A stretch of 64,000 bases of DNA from Cryptomeria japonica (Eukaryota > Streptophyta > Pinopsida > Cupressales > Cupressaceae): NCBI RefSeq assembly GCF_030272615.1, contig NC_081412.1, forward strand, positions 22,102,432 to 22,166,431, given 5' to 3'. Made by a program: the position numbers and the translations under genes. Position 1 is the stretch's first letter. Every line of letters begins with the position of its first letter. The notes beneath the pieces were generated by a model, which ran no database searches, was not told the DNA's origin, and saw nothing but the letters and a program-made list of their open reading frames with translations. Shown here piece after piece: positions 43,670-56,095 of this stretch.

Positions 43670-45085
43670 TTAACTTGACCCATTGATGCGATCAAAGTAT
43701 AATTTCTCTTTAACCTCCCGTTTGATGTGAGTTTCTCCAATGTATTTGACATCCTTCTCCAAATTGACCCCTTCATTGGCTAGGATATCCGCAACCTTAT
43801 TGCCCTCTCTAAAGGTATGAGTTATATTAATGCTAACATAGTTATTTAGAGTATCTTTAGCATTTTTAATTAAATTGGTAATATTCCAGGAAACAAAACT
43901 TGTACCTTTGAGGGCTTATATGATGTTTGAAGAGTCCCCTTCGAGCCAAATTTTTTTTAATTTGAATTCCTGAGCTAGCTGGAGGCTCTTTAGCATTGCC
44001 AGAGCTTCAGCCACATGGTTATTTTGGACCCCAAAAGGAGAAGCAAAAGAAGCAATGCAAATTCCTTGAGCATTTCTAATAACTCCCACTCCACCAGCCT
44101 TTCTAGGGTTCCCTTTAGCAGCCCCATCAAAATTAACCTTTATCTAGTCATATTCAGGAAACCACCATAAAATGTTATCTCTCTTATTCTTATTTTCTGG
44201 TATGTAGACCTTATGCATTAGGTTCTATTTGGTAAGGATGTCTCTTTCCATATCATTCATATCAGTAATAGACCATTGTTGATTATTCTTGTGAGGAATG
44301 TTGATGTTCTCCTTTATAGCCCTGCATATTTTTTCAAAGACCACCTGAGTATTACACTTAGCTTCCCTAAATATCCTATTATTTCTTTCTTTCTAAATGC
44401 CCCAGCAGATCATGGGGAGGGTCAAAGACCAAAGGTTCTTGATGATTTGGCATTTGGTTGGAAAATTCCATTGCCAGATAATATCCTTGATGCTCTTGTT
44501 CATGACCCAATTAACTTTCCATTTTTCCCACATTTTGCACCAAATATCCCAGGTAAAGGAGCAGTGAAAAAAGAGATGATCAACCGATTCCCCCTCCTTC
44601 TGACATAGCTCACATCTATTAGGGAATTTGAAACTTCTTCGGATTAAATTGTCAAGAGTAAGGGTGCTATTACGAGAAGCAAGCCAAAAGAAAATGTTGA
44701 CTTTAGGGATCAGAATGTTGTTCCAAACTTTACTCCAAATGGGATTGTTGGTTTGAGAAAAAGTGTTTTTATAGGTGGAGGCAACCATAAATTCACCTTT
44801 AGGATCACTTTTCCAGAGGAAAACATCATCATAGCCTTTGTTAGGGGAAAAGGACAGCAACTCCTTCTGGAGAGAGGAAAATCCAGAATGGATGTCATCA
44901 AGCCTAACCCACTTGTCCTCCTTCCAGTAGTCACATACCATAAGCCCAAACCTCCTTTTACACTCCTCAATAATTTGACTGTTGTTTGGATCATAAAGAG
45001 CTTCATTCTTCATCCAAGGGTCTTCCCAAAACCTTATTCGGTCACCTTTTCCAAGGACCCATCCAGCCCCAGCTTTTGCCACTTT
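43670..45085 (-). pseudogene. LINE3 ORF2 C-terminal part: zf-RVT and RNase H
   Basis: Frame 45082-44393 covers GWVLGKGDRIRFWEDPW, FFWLASRNSTLTLDNLIRR and the zinc segment CELCQKEGESVDHLFFHC. After TAG 44393 the frame continues to RNase H: VNFDGAAKGNPRKAG, NNHVAEALAML, WLEGDSSNII and EGNKVADILANEG, with all four catalytic carboxylates present. It ends INGSS then TAA at 43670-43672. Confidence 0.85.
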
Positions 45086-45160
45086 TATGGATTTGCTAAT
45101 GCTATTCCAGATGAAAGATCTAGCAGGGATATCTTCAGAGTTAAGGACCCCTTGGATAGT

Positions 45161-47044
45161 CTAATTCTGAATGTATTTGTCAAACCAAATTTGATTCCAA
45201 TCTTTCTTAGTATCATAGGCTCTCCATAATTGTTTAGCAAGAAGAGCTTTGTTAAAGGTTTTTAGAGCTTTAATCCCCAACCTCGCTTTGTTCTTTGGTC
45301 TACACACTTTGTCCCAGGCAACCAAGGGTATTCTCTTTTTTTCTTCCACTCCTGACCATAAAAATCTCTTTTGGATTCTTTCCATAGCTTCAACAAATTT
45401 AACCGGGATACCAAACAGGCTAAGAGCATAAATAGGGAGATTTTGAAGAGTAGCTTGAAGGAGTTGCAATTTCCCAGCCTAAGATAACATTGAGCCTTTT
45501 CATCCAACAGGTCTTTTATTAATTTTATCAATAAGCATATTCCAGAAGGAATTTGGGGGAGCTAACTCCAAGGGAAGGCCCAGATAGGTGGAAAGGAGCA
45601 TTTCCACTTTGCACCCAATAATTTTAGCAATTTTTTGTTGTCTTATGACCAGAGTATTAAGGAAGTACATAGTTGATTTGTCCCAATTGACTTGTTGACC
45701 AGTAGCCAAAGCATAGGAGTTAAGAGCAGTTTTGAAGCCATCAACCTCCTTGACCGAATAATATCCTATGAGGATAGTGTCATCAACAAACTGTTGATGA
45801 GTGCAAAAAACATTAGCGGAGGAAGGTTGAAGACCTTTGATAGTTTTGCTTTGTTTCAAATTATGAATCAATCTGCTCATACTTTCAGCCAATATGGTAA
45901 AATGGATACGAGATATGGGATCTCCTTGTCTAAGCCCTCTTGAACATTTAAAAAAGTTTGTAGGAGATCCATTAATCAGTATAGAGAACATAGGAGTAGT
46001 GATCAATTCTCTGATTATTTTGGTTACCTTATCATCAAAACCAAAAGCCCCCATGATTTTGAAGAGAACATCCCACTCAACTCTATCATAAGCCTTCGCC
46101 AAATCCAACTTTATCAAGAAACCTTCTTTTTTAGCAGCATTGAGGGAATGAATGTTCTCATGAACAAGAATAATTGAGTCCAGGATCTACCTACCAGGAA
46201 CAAAACCTTTCTGCTCCTCAGACATGATGAAGGGAAGCACCGCCAAAATTCTAGTGGTCATAACTTTGGATATGATTTTGTAGAAAGAGTTGCATAGGAT
46301 AATTGGCCTAAAGTTTCCCATAGAGTCCACCCCAGCAACTTTGGGGATTAAGGCTATAAAAGTGGAGTTAAGTTCCTTAAGGATTCTTCTAGATCCAAAG
46401 AATTCTTTGACCGCATTAACCGTGTCTTCCCCCACAATATGCCAGAAATCTTGGAAGAACATAGGGAAACTGTCAGGACCCAGAGCTTTATCCCCTTGAA
46501 ATGAAAAGAGAGCTTTTTTTATTTCTCTAGCAGATGGGATAGCAGTAAGGGCCTTATTCTGAATAGGGTTAATGACCTTAGGAATAATATTAACTAGATT
46601 GAGTTGGTGGGTCTGATCAATGTCCTTGTTACTAGAAAGGAGCTGCTTGAAGAATCTGACAGCTTCATCCCTGATTTCATCCTTATTAAGCAGAGTGTTG
46701 TTTTCAACAATCAGTCTTGTGATTCTATTTGCTGCCTTGTGTTTTAGAGAAGTCATGTGGAAATGTTTAGTGTTTCTATCCCCTACCTTCAACCATATAG
46801 CCCTAGATCTCTGCCTCCAATAGATTTCTTCCCTAGAAATAATGTTGTGGATTTTGACTAGAACATCATCTTCCATGGCTTTGGAATACTTTTTGTAGCC
46901 TTCTTTCTGAATTGAGTTTTGAATCTGGTCCAGTTCCTCCTTTAATTTTTTCTTTGAATCAAAGATATCACCAAAGACCTTCTTGTTCCAAGTCTTAATG
47001 TTGGTTTTGATGTTTTTAAGTTTTTTGGCAACTTTATACATCAC
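45161..47044 (-). pseudogene. LINE3 ORF2 reverse transcriptase
   Basis: Open pieces 47044-46187, 46117-45500 and 45469-45161. Motifs in order: GDKALGPDSFPMFFQDFW, FRPIILCNSFYKIISKV, EEQKGFVPGR, then after a TAG LDLAKAYDRVEWDVL, SRGLRQGDPIS and QFVDDTILIG. The last is the polymerase box, FVDD, still with both Asp. The first half-frame stops at TAG 46187 exactly between GR and ILDS, where Gln is conserved in LINE2-like relatives. Confidence 0.88.
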
Positions 47045-47107
47045 AGTTCCATTAATATCAAGATTCCACCAGTTAGCAATAGATTTTTCAAGATTAGGGT
47101 GGGAGGT

Positions 47108-47850
47108 CTACATCTTTTTGAACCGAAAAGGGAATCTTTGATTATTCTTAAAATTCTCAGCAACAAAAGAGGTGGGATAATGGTCTAACCCAATTCTATT
47201 AATAACAGAAAGGGAGCATCTATGAGAAAGAATCCAATCATTAGAAAGAAGGGATCTATCAAGTCTTACCTGGATGAGATCTTCACCATCCCTTTGGTTA
47301 GACCAAGTGTAGGAAGCCCCATTGAGATCGATATCAATGAGAGCATTGTCATTAATAAAGTCCATCAGGTCAGATCTGCTGTCTAGTTGAACTTGACTAC
47401 CTCCAAATTTTTCAATGTCTTGCAGAGGAGTATTGAAATCTCCCATCACAACCCAGCTGTTCAGAGGGAAGGAATTTCTTTTATGCTGAATTTTATTCCA
47501 GAATTTGCTTCTAGCGGATTTGGAGTTAGGGGCATAGATATTAGTGATAACAAATTCCTTACCATCAAAGATGCTTTTAGATTTTAGGGATAAAATATTG
47601 CCATCAACATCAATCATATCTCCAGAGGTTGTGCTTTTATTCCAGAATATAGCAACCCCTCCAGAGGCTCCATTCAAGCTACTGCCACAAGCCCCTCCAT
47701 TTTTGAAAAACTTTAATTTCTCCACTTTCTCTTTACTCATTTTTGTTTCCTAAACCGGGGTAATATCCGGATTTTGATCTCGAATGGGGTTCCTTAATAT
47801 ATCCTGTTTATTGAGACCATTTAGGCCTCTGATGTTCAATAAATATTGCC
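47108..47850 (-). pseudogene. LINE3 ORF2 endonuclease domain
   Basis: Starts near 47845 with LLNIRGLNGLNKQ, continues PDITPV-stop-ETKMSKE (the QETK block with TAG for Gln), then GGVAIFWNKS, VVMGDFNTPLQDIEKFGG and LDHYPTSF, where the usual SDH reads LDH. Open from 47740 to 47108. Confidence 0.85.
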
Positions 47851-47851
47851 T

Positions 47852-49570
47852 TCATTTGGAAGCCTGAGGGCAGAATTCCTTGATAGTTCGCTGCCTTCCA
47901 TCAGCTATGTTTTTCTTACTCTCCTGGTCCCTATGCCATTTCATAGTTTTGCATCCCGATGGGGATCTTGAAGCCCCAAAATCAGCCTTGGATCTGGTTC
48001 TGGTTTTTACTCCATTAAGGCCTCCTACCTTCTTGGTTTTAATTTTCTTTCCATTTCCTGTTGTGTTTTCTTTTTGTTGTTCTTCTCTAGACTCATCATG
48101 CATGTTGCTCCATAGGTCTTCTCTTTTCTGGGATGAAGTGGTCATATCAACTTCTATATTCTGGAATAAGGCATTTAAGTTTGCTTGCGGCGACCCAAAA
48201 CTTGTTACTCCTTCCCAGTTTTATTTCATGTTCTTGAAACTCATCCTCTAAACAATGTTCATCTTTTTTTGATATAGGTTAATGAAAATCCTCAGGATGA
48301 GGATCAGTGATATTCTCAATCTCACCATCTTCAAGTGTCTCTTCACTGATTTCATTCTCCTTCGCCTGTGACTGTAGAGCCTCAAAGGTATTGCTTGTTT
48401 TGATCTCAAACTCCCTGGTTTCATTATTTTTATTCCCCTTCAAGGGGGGGTTCTTAGGAGGGTCAGTGCTATCTGCTTCCAACTATTCTGGTATATTCAC
48501 CGAGTTTCCACTTTTTTCTTCTAACTTGTTGCAGTCTTTGTTATTATTTTTTTCTTTCCATACTGTTTTGTGAATATTTTTTTCTTTCATCACAGGTTTT
48601 TTAGGGTTGCTGGGGCAAGCCTTAGCCCAGTGACTTGCTTTTTTGAAAGAGAAGAAAACAAATGGGAGAGATTTGAATTATATGGATTGTTCCCATAACC
48701 AAAGTTTGGAGTTTATGTCAATAGTACTTGGGAGGTCCATATTCTGTGATATGTTGACGCAAATGCACGCATACACCAATCTCTTGTGAGCTGTTGTCAT
48801 TGGGTCTATCGCAACAAGCTCCCCAAAGGAGTTAGCAATTCCTGAGAAAACATCCTCCACCCAGTATTCCAACAGCAACCCAGGCAACCTAACCCACACC
48901 AGAGCAGATTCAAAGAAAGAATCATTGAGTTCCATGTTAGGGGACGATTTTCTAATAGAAAGAGAGGATTTGCCAAACATCCAGGGGCCACCACTTAAAG
49001 CAACTTCCATATCTTCCCTGCATGAGAAAGAGAAAACAAAAAAGCCTCTAGGAAAGGTAGAGACATCAACCTATCCTTTCATTCTCCATTTTCTCTTAAC
49101 AAAGGACCTAACATCCTCAATATTAGGTCGAGGTCCAACAAATTTCCCCACCAAAGAAAAGGACATTAAAGAGATGCTATGATCAATAACTAAATCAGGA
49201 ATCTCAATCACAAGTTTACCTGTTCTATTATCTGATATATCCTTCACAAAGGGGAAAGATGATTTACCAGTCGATTTACCAGATGCTTGTCTTGCAAAGA
49301 GACTATTCCAGGGTTTAGGTATTTGCCCCTCCTTGATATTTTCTGAGTCAATCTTCACTGCCTCGGGGCTTGAATCTTGAGAATCTTTTAAGTTTTTGGG
49401 ATCAGGAGGAGGGTCCCGTATTCATGGGTCCCCATCCTGCCTTCTATCCTCATCATCAGATGCTTTTCCTTGAGCTGCAGTGAATTCAGAACCAGAGAAT
49501 CCAGCATCATTGTTCCCTCCATTTCTTGATTTCAAATTTTCCACTGCAAACGTTGTTCCCTCCATTTCTC
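47852..49570 (-). pseudogene. LINE3 ORF1 (DUF4283-type) with several stops
   Basis: Begins near 49565 with MEGTTFAVENLKS. Further on: LVIDHSISLMSFSLVGKFVG, EVALSGGPWMFGKSSLSIRK, ALVWVRLPGLLLEYW and DPMTTAHKRLVYACICVN, the DUF4283 pattern. The zinc knuckle is degenerate (KKASHWAKACPSNP, with its first Cys pair lost). The frame breaks at TGA near 49422, TAG at 49071 and another stop near 48678. The C-terminus (48145-47852) is basic and runs close to ORF2. Confidence 0.75.
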
Positions 49571-49607
49571 CGACAACTAAAGATTGAAAGTTCTATATGG
49601 ATATGTT

Positions 49608-50134
49608 ATTTGAGTTGTTTTTATGTATTTATTAGAATGCATTATGATACATTTTGTTTGGAAATTAGTAAATAATAACATTTAATTTTAATTTTGTTAT
49701 TGTATAATCTAATAGAAGTTAATCTTAATCTTTGAATATTTTGTGTACTATTCTTATTTAAGTTTATAACAGAAAATATGATCCATGTTATCTTTGTGTT
49801 CATATATCTCAATTGTAATTTTTTAAATTTGATTTTTTATATTAAGCTTCTTTTTCTTCATTTTTAGTAGTTGTTGTGAGCTAATTAAAGTTCAAATTGT
49901 ACATTAAGAGTGATGTATTAAAGGCCTAATCCTAATTCATATAAATTATCTAGAAATAAACAAATGAAGTCTAAAGAGAAACAAGGAATAAAAAGAAACT
50001 TATGACATTAGCATTGCATTGTAATCATCATAAGATCACACTCTATGCTTGTCTATTGTTTTTAATGTTGGTTCAATATTATTGAATTGGTGTATCTAGG
50101 AGTATTTCTAAGGAGAACGTAACCTTAGCAATTG
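49608..50134. other. AT-rich spacer
   Basis: No gene or repeat recognised between the LINE3 target duplication and a possible solo LTR. Confidence 0.5.
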
Positions 50135-51729
50135 ATGTAGAGGACCCAAGGGTGGACTGAATGACTCAACTCAACAAAAAAACTTAGAGTGCAAGATCAC
50201 AAGGCATGACTCATTCTTTGATTCAATGATCCATTCACTAGGCAACCCAATCTTAACCCGGTTTACACCAAACTTGATACAACCTCCATAAATGATTGAG
50301 GAACTTAAGGGCAGGCTTTTAAAATGACTAAAGGCATCAATATGTAGTGGTGTGGCTCCAAGACACTCCCTTACATTGGCTCATACACCCTACTAGCCCT
50401 ACTTAGAGGGTTTTTTTGGAAATAACTCACAAACCACTGATCACCTACACAAAAAGAAAACCTTTTACCCATTAAGGAGTTTACCAACATATGTGAAAAC
50501 CCCTATAGGTTACTTTGGAACAATAGGGTCAAATTATGACTATTGCAAGGTTTTAAGTGCATAATTAGTTCACTTTTACACACCAAGTGCCTCAAAAACA
50601 ACTCACCCACACATGAATAAACTTCTAACAATGCAAACATATCATGAACAAAGAGATTTCACATGTTTTTGCAACCCCACACTTTTTTTTGACCCCAAAC
50701 TCCAAACCACTCACCATACCCATGCTTCCATGACCTAACACATGAGAATGTTAGGCATTCACTGCCTTATACATGCTTCAACACTTTATCCCTGCAAAAA
50801 TGGAAAGAAACCCATTTGTACAAGACCTATCCCTACCATTCCACCAAGTTTGATGAATATCCCTTAGTGGAATGGAGATAGTTTTACATTTCTTTGATCA
50901 AACCCTTGGAAGTAGGGTTTCAGGATAGATTTTGGAAGAATGCCCACCACATGCACAAAATTGGTTCTTGAATGAAAGGTAGTTCACAAAGATTTCCAAT
51001 GGCACTGGTCTCACATCCTAATTTATCTGTAAGAAAGTTATGAATGCTGCAACTAGACTACACATAATGGATTTGAGTCAAATCAATGCCAAAATGAAGG
51101 TAACTCACCCCTCTACCAAAATCAATGAGATTTAGTGCATACTAAGGTTGTACAAAAAAGTACAATTTGCTGCAACATGAGAAAAAACAGTAAATTTCTA
51201 GAAAATTCAATAATTTCTTGATTTCTTCTTGAGTGCAATGTACATCTACCATCACCAACCCCCCATATGACCTCTCAAGGGTCTTTTCATTCCTTTACAA
51301 CATTTTCAACCACCTTTAACCACTTTTCAAACTATATAACTGTTGGTTTACTTCATTTTTACATTTTTTGCAATGTTGCAACTTTTCCAAAATGACAACT
51401 TTTCCCCAACTTTGACAATTTTTTCTTAATGACTACAAAACTTTGTACAAACATCCAAAATGACTTGTGACAACCTAAACATGCCTAATTAGGTCCAAAG
51501 TAATCTTGAAACAATATTACACCTTAAGGATACATCATTTTACAACTTTGACACATTGTGCCATTACAAGTACCATGTTACCATTTTAGGCCATTACATA
51601 GCATGCCTCCTAATTGGAGTTTACAACATCACAAAAATGGTCCATAGGACCTTATTTAAGACCAAAACATGAAACCGAACTCAAATGTGCCTCATGGAGG
51701 CCTAATCTCATTGGGTGCCCCTGCACCAA
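50135..51729 (-). repeat. Possible old solo LTR, gypsy-like
   Basis: About 1595 bp, the same length as the gypsy LTRs at 36.7 and 41.9 kb. On the minus strand it starts TGGTGCAGGGGCACCC (compare TGGTGTAGGAGCACCC) and ends TACATCA (compare TCCCATCA). It also shares the style of CAACTTTT-rich words near 51.36-51.42 kb. There is no clean target duplication and no coding frame, so the call rests on length and termini. Confidence 0.42.
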
Positions 51730-53697
51730 CAACTTAGCTAATTCCCCAAAGGTATTTCTAAAGATCACTTGTTCTTTATGAGATTCAAAGTGTGTTCATA
51801 GAGGAAAATACATTTTAGACAATATCAATCTACCAAATCAAATTCACAAGTTATAGGTTTAGGTCCACATGTTAAGTTCAAGTCTGCATGCAAAGAGATC
51901 ACTTGTGCAAACAAAAGTGAACCCAAATGCTTCTCAATTAGTTTTATAAGTCAACAACAATCATCTATAGAAATTTGAGGTTATAGCATTTATACAAATT
52001 AATTTTTGAACCTATATAACGATATCTTCATCAAAATTGAAACTAAGCACTAATATATTTAATTTAATTAATCCTTGCAATTACATTAGCTAACTCTAAA
52101 TGTAATTGGATTCGATATAAATATGAGGTCATGTACATTTTTCGTATATATTTTGTGAGCTCAACATTGCTACATGACCTAAGGTTTATCCTTTAATTTT
52201 AATTTAGTTGTTTAGATTTTTTTTTTCATTACATCTTTTTATTGTATATTTGCTTAGGGTTTGGATTCCCCCTTTTGTTTATTTTTCATTATCACATCTT
52301 GATTAGGATTTGGACCACCATTTTTCCATTTATATTGGATTCTATTTATCCACCCTTAGATTATCCATACTCATGGATCTCCATACATCATTTTATTTAG
52401 TTGATTTACATACATGACATATCAATTATGGCATTTATATTATTTGTGGTTGCTAGTCCTTTCATCATTAATGCACTTGTATCTTTCAATGTTATAGGTG
52501 ACAATGCATTTTCTATAGAGATGGTGTTTATTATGTATCTAATTTTCCCTTATTTATAGTTGGTTAACACCTATCCTTTTCTTTTAGATTTAGAAACCTA
52601 ATGTGTACATCAACTTCATATTGGCATCCTATGGCTTGTGACAGTGATGAACAAATACTTGGTGAGTTGTCTCTTTATCTTGTCAGTACACCTACTATGA
52701 TGGATAATAATAAAGCTCTACAAATATACATATGACATTGTTGTACCTTATGATGATATATGCCTTTTGTATGCCATGATACTTATTCCCACTTATTCAT
52801 ATTATTTTGAAGATGAAACTTATGATGAGACTAAGGATAATGATCTATGTGTGCTACCTTGTTTCATACATGAAAAATATTGGAGCGACCGAGATAAACT
52901 TAAGAGATCAAACATTCTACTAATTAATATGCAAGACAAAAGTATTGTCATTAAAGTGTATAAAAAGATGTACAAATGAACCCTTCTTATAAAAGCTAGG
53001 ATGAGGAGGTGGGAAGGTAAAACTGAAAGTATGAAACACATGTGGGACATTGGATCCAAGTGTGAAGAAACATGTAGAGTCTTCATGAGTTGAGACAAAA
53101 GGTAAAAATGTTTCTCTAAGTGAGCTTAAGTGTAGTATTTGTAGTGTCAAAAATTGTATACCCTTACAGCTAAACCTATATTTTTTGTTCACTTTGGTTT
53201 TCATCCCCTTAGTATTTTTGTAGGCTTCTTTCAACCCTTGCATCAATTGTTTTTCTTCTCAAGGTGCTCATGCCTCCTTTCTCTTGGTCACCTCCTAGTA
53301 TCACCTTTGTGTTATCCTTGTGTTTTTCTAATCTCATATTATTTTTAGCATAGATTGTTTGGACACTATCACTTTGCATAACATTTGTGCATTCTGTTAT
53401 CATACCATAATAAAATTTATTTGACAATCATTTTTTAGTGTTTTTTTTCACCTTCCCAAGTTAGTTGGAACAACTTGGAATGAATCTAAATGGCTTATCA
53501 TTCCCTTCCTCTTACCCCCCTCTTCCTCTTACCCCCTCTTTCTCTTTTTAGATCTAACTTTTATTTTTGGTCTTTCTCTCTTGGCTCTCTTACACTCTTA
53601 AGCTAACATAACACTCTCTCAAGAACTCTACAATAATATTTTTAACACTCTTATTCTCTTTGACTTCCTCAAGCCTCTAAATTTTAGTCAGTTCTGG
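51730..53697. other. AT-rich spacer, nothing recognised
   Basis: Short frames at 52767-52979 and 53154-53348 (plus) and 52920-53427 (minus) have no motif that I recognise. A brief CT-rich run lies near 53500-53560. Confidence 0.45.
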
Positions 53698-54137
53698 TGT
53701 TAGTGTGAATATCAATATTATCTATATAATTTCCCATTTGTAGTGCACAAATAAGACACATTATCTAACTAGTTCACCTAGTAGGTCATATTCGCGTTGC
53801 ACATGTGTTCACATGTTAACTTTACATAGGGGTCTAGGAATCTTTCTAGAAGTCTTTGGTAGTCATTTGATCTTATCTTATCTTATCTCTATTTATCTCA
53901 TGACATAGGATTATGACACTTGTCGCAATCTTGTCTAGTCTTATCTCTTAACTTTAACTATATAAGTAAGGTCTCATGTACATTATGTAAGGAAAGAGAA
54001 ATACAATCACTCATTTATCATTGATTATTGTGCATTATTGCATCCATAATCAAGAAAAGTATCATCTTATATTTTAGAAGGTTGTCTTTGGTTTTGAAAG
54101 TGATCTAAGGTGTTAGAGCTCACTATTGGCTCTTACA
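53698..54137 (+). repeat. Orphan LTR with adjacent primer-binding site (copia-like remnant)
   Basis: A 440-bp block begins TGTTAGTGTGAATATC and ends GGCTCTTACA. It is followed at once by TGGTATCAAAG (54138-54148), one base off the usual initiator-Met primer site. The sequence after it (54.2-54.95 kb) is long-decayed and may be gag remnant. No matching second LTR is visible in the window. Confidence 0.6.
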
Positions 54138-54148
54138 TGGTATCAAAG

Positions 54149-55260
54149 TTCTAGATCTATAAACCTATTCTTAGATCTAAGGGCGATTCAAGTTTGATAC
54201 TTCACTAGGTACATTTTAAATAACCCTTGTCATTGATTTTAGAAGGTAAACTTGAAGGTTGTAGTTACCTAAAGTCTTATCTAAGTGGAGGATTGAAACC
54301 CGAATCCTTTAGGGGTTTGATTATCCTTCACAATGGTTCACTTTTCATACTCTATAGTTACATAAATAAATTTGAACAAAATTATTTCTAAGCATGGATA
54401 CAAAGGAAATGTTCTTGGGTACATTGAATAAGAAGTTAAGGTAATTGTGGAATCTAAACCACACTTTTGAACAAAGAATATAATTTATTTTGAGTTTTTT
54501 TTTCTACTAAAGTTTAATGGGTTATCTAGAAAGCAAGAAATGAGGACAAATACCAAGGCACAAAGAGGACACTCACTAAGTTTATAAAAAAGACTCATGC
54601 CCTGGAATGTTTCTATGTAGGTAACACTATCAATGGACGTGTCTAAAGTCAAGTTTATGAAGTTGCTAAAAGAGGGTACCATGGAGGTAAAAAATTCTAA
54701 CATCTAGTATGGACAACTACGTGGTTGTTTAATAATGTAGAAAATATTCCCTCTCCTCCAATGTTATTTGAATTTCCAAATGAATTATAATGACAAGTAC
54801 CCAACATAAATGTTGATAAATGACCTAGGAGTTCAAAATGGAGCAAGATTCCATGTCAATCAAGGAGATAAATTCACTATGGAGGTTGTGCGATAAGTGA
54901 TGATGATTTTGATATCATTCCACATGGATGAGTATAGTGATAGAAAAAAATTTCAATACTTGTGTCACATCCTAATCTCCTTTAAAAATGATTTTTATTA
55001 AAAAAAAATATTTATTTACTTACCAATTAACTATTTTGCTATGCCTCATATTATCTTAAAGGTTGATTTATTATTAAAGTTAGCTCACACATATATTGTG
55101 CAATCATAATCATCCAAAACCAAAATATTACGTTTTATACTTAACACTACAAAACATAGAGGGGTATGTACACCAAGATGATCAACAATTTAGTGGCCAC
55201 TAGCAAAAAAACATCTAAAATGGATGAAACACATACGTGTTTATGATAAATTCAAATAAA
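54149..55260. other. Probable decayed interior of the orphan LTR element
   Basis: No frame longer than about 70 codons and no catalytic motif. It follows the primer-binding site directly, hence the suggestion. Confidence 0.3.
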
Positions 55261-55268
55261 ATGTACAT

Positions 55269-55416
55269 GTTAAGGCTTGAAAAACATGAGCCAAAACACA
55301 TACTTGTTAAGACTTAGAAAATCTAAGCCAAAACATGTACGTGTTGAGGCTTGAAAAATTTGAGCCAAAACACGAAAATGTTAAGGCTCGAAAAATTTGA
55401 ACCAAAACATGTGTTA
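55269..55416. repeat. 37-bp tandem repeat, four units, each with internal dyad
   Basis: Units start GTTAAGGCTTG (55269), GTTAAGACTTA (55306), GTTGAGGCTTG (55343) and GTTAAGGCTCG (55380), exactly 37 bases apart. Each holds GGCTTGAAAAATTTGAGCC-like sequence that can pair with itself, then CAAAACA. Between about 55415 and 55540 further short repeats follow (TATTTGAAATAAAAAT twice, ATGTACGCATT twice). Confidence 0.85.
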
Positions 55417-55639
55417 TTTGAAATAAAAATCTATATGTCTTATTTGAAATAAAAATGTTTACGTACTTTAATGGGAGAAAAACATATATGCATTATAAAA
55501 TGTACGCATTATGGTAAACAAGTAAAACATGTACGCATTTTACAAACATAAAGCTAGAAAAGGAGCATGCCCCTAGATGCTAGTGCCTTTGGCCTTCCCT
55601 TAGTTTTTTTAATAAGGATATAGTTAATGCCCCTTGTTT

Positions 55640-56090
55640 TATCTCTATCTCATGCTCTTTGGCTACCCCAAGCTCAAGACTTATTTGTTTTCCTATCTCT
55701 CTCCTTCTCTTCCCAGTCTACCTCTTTCTTTATCACTCTCCTCTGTCCCCAAGCTCTAAATATTTTAATTTCTCAAACAGTCAAATTTTAATAATCACTA
55801 CGCTCCTATTATCATTCTCTCTCTATCTCTATATCTCTTTTTTCATCTCCCTAGATCTCTAGACCTATCTCTCTTCCTATCACTCTCCCTCACCCCCTCT
55901 CTCTCTCTCCCCAATCTCTCTATTTCACGCTCTCCTCTCTCCCGAAGATCTAAACCTATCTCTCTCACGCTTCTCTATATCTCCTAATCTATTATTCTCT
56001 ACCTACCTCACACATCTCACCTCTCTATGCCCCTCCCCAATTGTCTTCATCCTTCCCTCTCTCTACATATCTCTATCTCATATCTCCTTC
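55640..56090. repeat. CT-rich degenerate microsatellite tract
   Basis: Pyrimidine-rich plus strand of CTCTCTAT and TCTCCC words, the third such tract in the window. A short frame through it is low-complexity only. Confidence 0.85.
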
Positions 56091-56095
56091 TCCCT

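Larger units (their letters stand above)
34749..49593 (-). mobile_element. LINE3: full-length L1-type LINE (~8 kb without insert) carrying an extra third ORF, split by a gypsy element
   Basis: Bounded by a perfect 14-bp duplication TATATGGATATGTT (34735-34748 and 49594-49607). On the minus strand the order is leader, ORF1 (49.57-47.85 kb), ORF2 with endonuclease, RT, zf-RVT and RNase H (47.85-43.67 kb), a 138-bp gap, a 6.9-kb gypsy insertion (36661-43533), then about 130 bp, a third ORF (36525-34924) and a 175-bp tail ending TTTTTACTTAATCAAAAA. LINE2 ends similarly (TTTTATCAAAA...), which supports 34749 as the true 3' terminus. ORF2 and ORF1 carry several TAG stops, so this copy is inactive. 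Confidence 0.88.

Noticed and set aside
55269-55416. CRISPR-like array (37-bp palindromic units)
   Set aside because: Units abut without spacers and the window is plant nuclear DNA; this is a minisatellite.
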